A stretch of DNA of 5,249 nucleotides, taken from an uncultured Ideonella sp. GTDB lineage: Bacteria; Pseudomonadota; Gammaproteobacteria; Burkholderiales; Burkholderiaceae. Shown piece by piece: positions 1-5,249 of this stretch (the stretch's first letter is position 1; each line of letters starts with the position of its first letter). Location: assembly GCA_946479475.1 (NCBI GenBank), contig CAMLGG010000334.1, forward strand, positions 1 to 5,249, read 5' to 3'. A program made the position numbers and the translations under genes. The notes beneath the pieces were generated by a model. It saw only the letters and a program-made list of their open reading frames with translations. It ran no database searches and was not told where the DNA came from.

Positions 1-2
1 AC

Positions 3-943
<941 letters not shown>

Positions 944-960
944 CGCCTGATTCTGACAGG

Positions 961-982
961 CGGCCCGACCGCGGTCAGGCCG
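961..982. other. Imperfect hairpin over the RDD gene stop
   Basis: The arms CGGCC (961-965) and GGCCG (978-982) flank an inner palindrome GACCGCGGTC (967-976), with one C-A mismatch between the two helices. It spans the RDD stop codon and most of the 31-base gap before the LOG gene on the minus strand. No T-tract follows, so it may be an attenuator or mRNA processing/stability element rather than a terminator. Low certainty. Confidence 0.3.
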
Positions 983-1511
983 GCTTGCCCTTCAGCGGCC
1001 TGACGTCCACCAGGCGTGTGCCGCAGACCACGTCGTGCCAGAACTGACGCTCCGGATTGAGGCGCGACAAGGCCGCGTAGGCCAGCACCCCCGTGGCGAC
1101 GATGCCGAAGAAGCTGCCGCCGCTCTTCAGGCCCGAAAGATGGGCCGTCGACAAGGCGGGAATGAACCACAGCCAGCTCAGCACGTAGCGGGCGAAAGCG
1201 CGCGGCATGGAGACCGGGTCGCCATGGGCGTCGGTCAGCCTGACGTGCCAGGCCTTCATCGCCACAGTCTGCCCGCCGTGCGACCAGAACCACCCAAAGT
1301 ACAGGCCGAGGACCAGGAACATGAAGATCTGCAGGCCCAGGGTGCCCTGCGCATCCGGGTCGCGCAGGCCCGTCGAAGCGGAATAGGCAATGCCCGCGAT
1401 CATCAGCACACCGAACAGGAGCACGCCCTCGTAGACGAAGGCCGCCAGGCGTCGCTTCAGCGGGGGGGCCTTCAGGCCGTGCGATTCCCCCTTCGGGAGA
1501 GCGCCGCTCAC
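975..1511 (-). CDS. RDD family membrane protein
   Basis: A 178-residue inner-membrane protein of the RDD family, whose biochemical role is mostly unknown (a few members are linked to ion/proton exchange). Four hydrophobic helices are visible at about 24-44, 56-76, 108-121 and 131-149. The family's features are [10 protein letters not shown] at 20-29, where the usual Asp after the Arg is Glu28, the loop [16 protein letters not shown] at 79-94, and the terminal [13 protein letters not shown] at 158-170, which carries the conserved HD and GT. I chose the GTG at 1511-1509. It overlaps the stop of the DUF3106 gene as GTGA, leaves a normal N-terminus, and repeats the overlap pattern of the upstream junctions. 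There is no good Shine-Dalgarno, so translation probably depends on coupling. The same frame stays open far upstream, but that part is low-complexity Arg/Ala shadow of DUF3106. A later CTG (codon 13) is a less likely start. Confidence 0.88.
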   Translation of the reverse strand: MSGALPKGESHGLKAPPLKRRLAAFVYEGVLLFGVLMIAGIAYSASTGLRDPDAQGTLGLQIFMFLVLGLYFGWFWSHGGQTVAMKAWHVRLTDAHGDPVSMPRAFARYVLSWLWFIPALSTAHLSGLKSGGSFFGIVATGVLAYAALSRLNPERQFWHDVVCGTRLVDVRPLKGKPA

Positions 1512-2257
1512 TGCGGCTTCGACGACGGCTGGCCCTGGGGTGGGCCAGCCGGTCGCGGGGGCTTCGTCGAGGTCCCGGCGGCCTGCGGGCCGCTCTTGGG
1601 CAGGAGGGTGGTCTTGTCCACGAGCTTGGGCGTGGCGGCTATCTTGGGTTGGCCGGGTTGCTGGTGCGGCGGCGGCTTGCGCGTGGCCGTCACGAGGGAG
1701 GTGGTCGCCCCGGGATTGCCTTGGACGACCGTCGGGGCGACCGGCTTCAGCGGCGGCACGGCGACCCGGCTGGGTGCGACGAGGTTCGTCTTCGGAGCCT
1801 GGGCGTCGACCGGCGCCCTGCGCAAGGCCTGAGCCGGGCTGACGGGCGGCGGCTTGTCGATCGGCTTCGCGCGGGCGGCGAGCGCGGCGCGCTCCTCGGG
1901 GGACAGTGATTGGTAGGCCTCCCACCGTGCGGCCCGCTCGCTCTGGGGAGCAAGTTGCCGGGACTGCTGGTAGTTGATCCTCGCCTCGGAGCGTTCGGTC
2001 GGCGACAGCCGGGCCCAATTGCTCATCCGCTCACGGACGCGCTCCTGCCGCTCCGGCTTCATCGAACCGAAGCGCGAGGAGACCTCCAGCCACTTCTGCT
2101 TCCGCGCCGGATCCAGGGAGTTCCAGTCATCCTTCAGCGGGGCGAGGGCCGTCCTCTGTTCGGGGGTGAGCTCCGCCCAGGTTTGCGCCATGGCAGGCGC
2201 GACCAGGCCCAGCACCAAGCCGAGTCCCATCGCGACGAGCACGGAGCCTCGGATCAC
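1508..2257 (-). CDS. DUF3106 domain protein, exported, with LxP repeats and a proline-rich tail
   Basis: A 249-residue protein that I assign to DUF3106, a family without a known function. The GTG at 2257-2255 overlaps the DUF3619 stop as GTGA. It gives a normal signal peptide: Arg3, a hydrophobic core at 5-20 and the cleavage motif APAMA before Gln25. The ATG at codon 10 would lose the positive charge. The mature part has six motifs of the form L/M-x-P (LTPEQR 30-35, LDPARK 48-53, MKPERQ 66-71, LSPTER 84-89, LAPQSE 102-107, LSPEER 118-123). They are spaced 18,18,18,18,16, and an aromatic residue sits three places before most of them (Trp27, Trp45, Phe63, Trp81, Tyr115). From about 130 to the end the chain is rich in Pro, Ala, Lys and Arg with very few acidic residues, so disordered and basic. 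Likely periplasmic. Its place after a sigma factor and a membrane protein suggests an envelope-sensing or structural role (inference). Confidence 0.85.
   Translation of the reverse strand: MIRGSVLVAMGLGLVLGLVAPAMAQTWAELTPEQRTALAPLKDDWNSLDPARKQKWLEVSSRFGSMKPERQERVRERMSNWARLSPTERSEARINYQQSRQLAPQSERAARWEAYQSLSPEERAALAARAKPIDKPPPVSPAQALRRAPVDAQAPKTNLVAPSRVAVPPLKPVAPTVVQGNPGATTSLVTATRKPPPHQQPGQPKIAATPKLVDKTTLLPKSGPQAAGTSTKPPRPAGPPQGQPSSKPQ
1526..1551. other. Perfect 10-bp hairpin just before the RDD start
   Basis: Arms CGGCTGGCCC (1526-1535) and GGGCCAGCCG (1542-1551) pair perfectly around a 6-base loop. On the minus-strand mRNA the hairpin lies in the last codons of DUF3106 and ends 14 bases before the GTG of the RDD gene, where a ribosome-binding site would be expected. 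No T-tract follows. It could force the RDD gene to depend on translation through DUF3106, or cause a pause. Confidence 0.5.
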
Positions 2258-2688
2258 TGCGCGTCTTCTTTCAGGTACTCGACGAAGCCGGCGTCGCTGT
2301 AGGCGTCCGGTGGCAACTCGTCCGAGAGCAGGCTGACATCGACATCGGCGGCGGCCTCGACCTGGGCCCGGTCGTGCCATTCGTCGATCAGCACCATTCC
2401 GGCGACCAGGACCACCAGCGGCATGACCGAAGCGAATCGGAACAGCCAGCCCGGCAATCGGCCCAGGGTTGCACTGCGGCCGTTGCCGACCACGGCTTCC
2501 GCGCCGGCGGTGGCCACGCGCGTTGCCCGCGCGCGCGAAAGCGCCTGCTCGCGCGCGACGCGCAGGCGCTCGGACACGTCGTGCGGCGTGCGGGCGGCCT
2601 GCTCGTTCAGCAGGGCGCCGACACGGAGCCCGAAGCGGGCCTCCAGGCGCTCGGCTTCGGCAGCCTGGCGGGTGACAGTGCTGTTCAT
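2254..2688 (-). CDS. DUF3619 family single-pass membrane protein (candidate anti-sigma-like partner)
   Basis: A 144-residue protein of the DUF3619 type, function unknown. Residues 1-84 are a helix-prone, arginine-rich segment (pattern RLEARFGLRVGALLNEQ, then DVSERLRVAREQAL). A single hydrophobic helix, FASVMPLVVLVAGMVLI, follows at 85-101. The remaining 43 residues are acidic and contain a motif around LLSDELPPDAYSD and GFVEYL that I associate with this family. The positive-inside rule puts the N-terminus in the cytosol and the acidic tail in the periplasm. That is the topology of many ECF anti-sigma factors, but no zinc-binding HxxxCxxC motif is present. The ATG overlaps the sigma stop as ATGA and has a good Shine-Dalgarno, AAGGGA, 8 bases upstream. 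The 3' end overlaps DUF3106 as GTGA. Binding to the sigma factor is inferred from position and topology only. Confidence 0.87.
   Translation of the reverse strand: MNSTVTRQAAEAERLEARFGLRVGALLNEQAARTPHDVSERLRVAREQALSRARATRVATAGAEAVVGNGRSATLGRLPGWLFRFASVMPLVVLVAGMVLIDEWHDRAQVEAAADVDVSLLSDELPPDAYSDAGFVEYLKEDAQ
2540..2570. repeat. Nested inverted repeat inside the DUF3619 gene
   Basis: Perfect 9-base arms AGCGCCTGC (2540-2548) and GCAGGCGCT (2562-2570) enclose a loop holding the palindrome TCGCGCGCGA (2549-2558). A run of alternating CG (2528-2537) lies next to it. It encodes the Arg/Ala-rich segment RLRVAREQAL, so codon composition may explain it, but the nested symmetry would give a stable mRNA hairpin. 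Confidence 0.45.
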
Positions 2689-3251
2689 GGCGCGATTCCC
2701 TTGGCTTTGAGCGCTTTGGCCAAGGCATGGACCGCCCGCGAGCAATGCGTCTTCACGCTGCCCTCCGAGCAACCCATGACCGTGGCTGTCTCTGCAACAT
2801 CCAGTTCCTCCCAGTAACGGAGCAGGAAAGCCTCTCGTTGACGGCCGGGAAGGAGGGCGATCTCCTTTTCTATTAAAAGCAAGATCTGTTCCCTTCCGAC
2901 GGTGTCCGCTGCGCTTTCGGAGCCGAGCGTGCCTTCCATCGTGGTGAGCAGCTCGAGGAGATCGAAGTCCCCTTCATCGTCACCGGTGTCGAAATCCGAA
3001 AGGTTCTGGACGACGGCGTTGCGCACTTTCTGGCGCCGGAACCAGTCCATCGTCGCGTTGGACAGGATGCGCTGGAAGACCAGCGGCAGTTCCGCCGCCG
3101 GGCGGTCGCCGTACTTCTCTGCCAGCCGGATCATCGAATCCTGAACGATGTCCAGGGCGGCGTCGTCGTCGCGCACGGCGTAGACCGTGCGCTTGAACGC
3201 GCGCTTTTCGACGCTCTTGAGGAAGTCGGTGAGTTCTTTGTCGGTGGCCAA
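2685..3251 (-). CDS. RNA polymerase sigma factor, ECF (sigma-70 regions 2 and 4)
   Basis: A 188-residue alternative sigma factor read from the TTG at 3251-3249. Region 2 covers about 10-78. It includes the core-binding segment ALDIVQDSMIRLAEK (32-46) and the -10-recognition segment DWFRRQKVRN (69-78). An acidic linker (about 85-118) follows, then region 4 (about 122-182) with LPGRQREAFLLRYWEEL and the helix-turn-helix DVAETATVMGCSEGSVKTHC. It should direct polymerase to a specific regulon. The frame stays open to a GTG at 3359, which would give 224 residues. I prefer the TTG because the extra 36 codons use more A/T third positions (including ATA), have no sigma homology, and contain a TGnCATAAT element on this strand. 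I also recall relatives starting at MATDKEL or MASDKEL. Neither start has a clear Shine-Dalgarno. The gene leads the four-gene overlapping operon and overlaps DUF3619 by ATGA. Gene certain, start moderately sure. Confidence 0.9.
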   Translation of the reverse strand: MATDKELTDFLKSVEKRAFKRTVYAVRDDDAALDIVQDSMIRLAEKYGDRPAAELPLVFQRILSNATMDWFRRQKVRNAVVQNLSDFDTGDDEGDFDLLELLTTMEGTLGSESAADTVGREQILLLIEKEIALLPGRQREAFLLRYWEELDVAETATVMGCSEGSVKTHCSRAVHALAKALKAKGIAP

Positions 3252-3294
3252 AGCGTGCGTCAGGTGGCCGGCGGCCCCTGCGAAATCGGCGGCG

Positions 3295-3303
3295 ATTATG
3301 TCA
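3295..3303 (-). promoter_or_regulatory. Candidate extended -10 promoter for the sigma operon
   Basis: On the minus strand the sequence reads TGACATAAT, an extended -10 with CATAAT matching TATAAT at five of six positions. The region 17 bases upstream (GACGAT) is a poor -35, as extended -10 promoters tolerate. Transcription would start near 3288, giving a leader of roughly 37 bases to the TTG at 3251. Pattern-based only. Confidence 0.35.
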
Positions 3304-3338
3304 TCGGCCCCGAAAAGATCGTCGGACTTCGGCAACAG

Positions 3339-3347
3339 TGCGATAAT
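3339..3347 (+). promoter_or_regulatory. Candidate extended -10 promoter for ilvB
   Basis: The plus strand reads TGCGATAAT, an extended -10 with GATAAT matching five of six consensus bases. No good -35 lies upstream. A start near 3354 would give a leader of about 146 bases before the ATG at 3500, enough to hold the downstream inverted repeats. Pattern-based only. Confidence 0.35.
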
Positions 3348-3410
3348 GCTGCTTCGCACAATTTGCGAACTCGTCGTTCAGGCCGACCCGACCGCGGGCT
3401 ACCGGCATCT

Positions 3411-3430
3411 TTGAAACGCGCAGGTTCCAA
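3411..3430. repeat. Inverted repeat TTGAAAC-N6-GTTCCAA upstream of ilvB
   Basis: Arms of 7 bases with one mismatch are separated by GCGCAG. It may be an operator half-site pair for a regulator or a hairpin in the ilvB leader. Its minus strand also contains GGAACC, which resembles the -35 of sigma-E-type promoters, but I find no matching -10 at the right spacing. Confidence 0.3.
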
Positions 3431-3433
3431 GTC

Positions 3434-3448
3434 CGCCCCACAAGGGCG
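3434..3448 (+). other. Small hairpin directly before a strong Shine-Dalgarno
   Basis: CGCCC (3434-3438) pairs with GGGCG (3444-3448) around a 5-base loop, CACAA. It ends two bases before AGGAGG at 3451 without covering it, so it may hold the ribosome-binding site open or present it as a standby site. Confidence 0.3.
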
Positions 3449-3450
3449 AG

Positions 3451-3466
3451 AGGAGGGGCACCGATG
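3451..3466 (+). promoter_or_regulatory. Consensus AGGAGG with an upstream in-frame ATG for ilvB
   Basis: AGGAGG at 3451-3456 lies 7 bases before an ATG at 3464-3466, which is in frame with ilvB with no stop between. Use of this start would add 12 residues (MVFRQRNSQRFE) to the protein. The motif is stronger than AGAGG (3489-3493), which precedes the ATG at 3500 by 6 bases. Confidence 0.55.
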
Positions 3467-3499
3467 GTTTTTCGTCAGAGAAATTCACAGAGGTTCGAA

Positions 3500-5249
3500 A
3501 TGGACATGTCTGCCGCGGAAGTCAAGCGTGCCGCTTCGGCACAACCGCACCCCTCATCCCCCTCCGAGGAGCCCAACGGCTCCGAAATCCTCGTCCGCTG
3601 CCTTCAGGCCGAAGGCGTCAAGTACCTGTGGGGTTACCCCGGCGGCGCGGTCCTCTACATCTACGACGCACTGTACAAGCAGGAGAGCATCCAGCACGTC
3701 CTGGTGCGCCACGAGCAGGCGGCCATCCACGCGGCTGATGGCTACGCCCGTGCGACCGGCGAGGTCGGCGTTGCACTGGTCACGTCCGGCCCGGGCGTCA
3801 CCAATGCGGTGACGGGCATCGCGACGGCGTACATGGATTCGATCCCGATGGTGATCGTCACCGGCCAGGTGCCGACCCCGGCGATCGGGCTGGACGCCTT
3901 CCAGGAGTGCGACACCGTCGGCATCACGCGCCCGATCGTCAAGCACAACTTCCTGGTGAAGGATGTCCGCGACCTCGCGTCGACCATCAAGAAGGCTTTC
4001 CACATCGCGCGCACCGGCCGCCCCGGCCCGGTGGTGGTGGACATCCCCAAGGACGTGTCGCTCAAGACGGCACCGTTCCACTACCCCGAGCGCGTCGAGA
4101 TGCGCTCCTACAACCCGGTCAAGAAGGGCCACGGCGGCCAGATCCGCAAGGCGGCGCAGCTGCTGCTCGGTGCCAAGCGGCCCTATATCTATACCGGTGG
4201 CGGCGTGGTGCTGGGCAATGCCGCGCCCGAGCTGCGCGAGCTGGCCGACCTGCTGGGCTTCCCCTGCACCAACACCCTGATGGGCCTGGGTGCCATCTCG
4301 GCGAGCGATCCGAAGTTCCTCGGCATGCTGGGCATGCACGGCACCTACGAAGCCAACATGACCATGCAGCACTGCGACGTGCTGCTGGCCGTCGGCGCGC
4401 GCTTCGACGACCGCGTGATCGGCAACCCGAAGCACTTCGCTTCGGTGGAGCGCAAGATCATTCACATCGACATCGACCCTTCGTCGATTTCCAAGCGCGT
4501 CAAGGTCGACATTCCCATCGTCGGCGACGTCAAGGATGTGCTGCAGGAGATGATCGCCCACCTGAAGGAGTCCTCGGCCAAGCCGGACAAGGACGCCATC
4601 AATGGCTGGTGGAGCCAGATCAACGACTGGCGCAAGAAGGAGTGCCTGGCCTATCGCAAGAGCGAAGAGGTGATCAAGCCGCAGCACGTCATCGAGACGC
4701 TGTGGAAGCTGACGCGCAACCGCGACACCTACATCACCTCGGACGTCGGCCAGCACCAGATGTGGGCCGCGCAGTTCTACGGCTTCGCCGAGCCCCGTCG
4801 CTGGATCAACTCAGGTGGCCTCGGCACGATGGGCGTGGGCCTGCCATACGCCATGGGCATCAAGCTCGCGAAGCCCGAATCCGACGTTTTCTGCATCACC
4901 GGCGAGGGCTCGATCCAGATGTGCATCCAGGAGCTCTCGACCTGCCAGCAGTACAAGACGCCGGTCAAGATCATCTCGCTGAACAACCGCTACCTGGGCA
5001 TGGTGCGGCAGTGGCAGGAGCTGGACTACGGCGGCCGCTACTCCCACAGCTACATGGATGCCCTGCCGGATTTCGTGAAGCTCGCGGAGGCCTACGGCCA
5101 CGTGGGCATCAAGATCGAGAAACCTTCGGAAGTGGAGCCGGCACTCAAGGAGCTGATCCGCCTGAAGGACCGTACCGTCTTCCTCGACGTGCGCACCGAC
5201 CCGACCGAGAACGTCTGGCCGATGGTGCAGGCGGGCAAGGGCATCTCCG
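3500..5249 (+). CDS. ilvB: Acetolactate (acetohydroxyacid) synthase large subunit, 3' end cut by window
   Basis: 583 codons are visible of an expected roughly 595-600. The reading frame has no stop and runs off the window, so only a short C-terminus is missing. This cytosolic ThDP-, FAD- and Mg-dependent enzyme condenses pyruvate with pyruvate or 2-oxobutyrate, the first shared step of valine, leucine and isoleucine synthesis. The ThDP PYR domain spans about 28-190, with catalytic Glu72 in RHEQAAIHAADGYAR. The central FAD-binding domain is about 210-355 and the PP domain about 395-575, with GEGSIQM at 468-474, Asn495-Asn496, and WQELDY near the substrate channel. LGMLGMHGTYEAN (274-286) resembles E. 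coli IlvI (AHAS III), so ilvI would also be a fair name. The ATG at 3500 has AGAGG 6 bases upstream, and MDMSAAE matches starts I recall from Burkholderiales. An in-frame ATG at 3464 has a stronger site. The small subunit and ilvC are expected just beyond the window. Confidence 0.97.
   Translation, partial: MDMSAAEVKRAASAQPHPSSPSEEPNGSEILVRCLQAEGVKYLWGYPGGAVLYIYDALYKQESIQHVLVRHEQAAIHAADGYARATGEVGVALVTSGPGVTNAVTGIATAYMDSIPMVIVTGQVPTPAIGLDAFQECDTVGITRPIVKHNFLVKDVRDLASTIKKAFHIARTGRPGPVVVDIPKDVSLKTAPFHYPERVEMRSYNPVKKGHGGQIRKAAQLLLGAKRPYIYTGGGVVLGNAAPELRELADLLGFPCTNTLMGLGAISASDPKFLGMLGMHGTYEANMTMQHCDVLLAVGARFDDRVIGNPKHFASVERKIIHIDIDPSSISKRVKVDIPIVGDVKDVLQEMIAHLKESSAKPDKDAINGWWSQINDWRKKECLAYRKSEEVIKPQHVIETLWKLTRNRDTYITSDVGQHQMWAAQFYGFAEPRRWINSGGLGTMGVGLPYAMGIKLAKPESDVFCITGEGSIQMCIQELSTCQQYKTPVKIISLNNRYLGMVRQWQELDYGGRYSHSYMDALPDFVKLAEAYGHVGIKIEKPSEVEPALKELIRLKDRTVFLDVRTDPTENVWPMVQAGKGIS

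Larger units (their letters stand above)
3252..3499. promoter_or_regulatory. Divergent intergenic region between the sigma operon and ilvB
   Basis: About 250 bases without a supported gene, assuming the TTG start for the sigma factor and the ATG at 3500 for ilvB. It holds candidate promoters on both strands, three short inverted repeats (3387-3398, 3411-3430, 3434-3448) and two Shine-Dalgarno-like sites. I see no stop-terminated leader peptide rich in Leu/Ile/Val codons and no intrinsic terminator, so classical ilv attenuation is not supported. Confidence 0.6.

Noticed and set aside
1512..2018. Upstream extension of the RDD reading frame to give a 347-residue protein
   Set aside because: The added part is Arg/Ala/Pro shadow of DUF3106 in another frame with no homology, and the GTG at 1511 gives a family-length protein with the same overlap type as the other junctions.
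2258..2728. Upstream extension of the DUF3106 frame to a 406-residue protein
   Set aside because: It would bury the clear signal peptide in the middle of the chain and overlap all of DUF3619. The GTG at 2257 explains the export signal and coupling.
3252..3359. 36-residue N-terminal extension of the sigma factor from the GTG at 3359
   Set aside because: No sigma-region homology, lower GC at third codon positions, no Shine-Dalgarno, and overlap with candidate promoters. Kept as an alternative, not as the main call.
3423..3428. GGAACC on the minus strand as a sigma-E-type -35 for autoregulation of the sigma operon
   Set aside because: No TCTGA-like or other ECF -10 element lies at 15-17 bases downstream, so the hexamer alone is not enough to call a promoter.
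3464..3499. Short leader peptide for ilvB attenuation
   Set aside because: The frame runs without a stop into ilvB and has no run of Leu, Ile or Val codons.
3255..3812. 185-codon plus-strand frame across the ilvB start
   Set aside because: Its second half is an out-of-frame reading of ilvB and its first half is antisense to the sigma factor. It is rich in Arg/Ser/Pro without motifs.
3554..4756. 400-codon open frame on the minus strand opposite ilvB
   Set aside because: It lies wholly antisense to a strongly conserved enzyme gene, has low-complexity His/Val/Asp/Arg composition and no recognisable domain. This is a typical by-product of GC-ending codons on the other strand.

Overview
The window is GC-rich with GC-ending codons and tightly packed genes, and looks like the chromosome of a betaproteobacterium in the order Burkholderiales (Rubrivivax/Ideonella/Leptothrix-like). 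This rests on the type of acetolactate synthase, on the DUF3619 and DUF3106 genes, and on the sigma factor, all familiar from that order. I see no mobile element, tRNA, rRNA, CRISPR array or other sign of recent transfer.

Layout. (1) 18-356, plus strand: a complete P-II nitrogen regulatory protein (glnB). It runs tail to tail into (2) 353-943, minus strand: a LOG-family phosphoribohydrolase. The two genes share one palindromic CTAG that is a TAG stop on both strands. (3) 975-3251, minus strand: four genes in the transcription order ECF-type sigma factor, DUF3619 single-pass membrane protein, DUF3106 exported repeat protein, RDD-family membrane protein. All three junctions are 4-base stop/start overlaps (ATGA, GTGA, GTGA), so this is almost certainly one translationally coupled operon. 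The LOG gene follows 31 bases downstream and may be its fifth member. (4) 3252-3499: a divergent intergenic region with candidate back-to-back extended -10 promoters, small inverted repeats and two Shine-Dalgarno-like sites. (5) 3500-5249, plus strand: the acetolactate synthase large subunit (ilvB/ilvI type), cut by the window edge shortly before its expected stop.

The flanking genes are housekeeping: glnB senses nitrogen and carbon status, and ilvB starts branched-chain amino acid synthesis. The sigma operon between them is the most interesting part. An alternative sigma factor is coupled to a protein with a basic cytosolic N-terminus, one membrane helix and an acidic outer tail. The next protein is exported and carries 18-residue LxP repeats reminiscent of the LTxxQ repeats of CpxP/Spy/ZraP, and a four-helix membrane protein follows. 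This has the shape of an envelope-sensing sigma/anti-sigma/sensor module comparable with CnrH/CnrY/CnrX. That role is inferred from architecture and not shown by recognisable anti-sigma homology.
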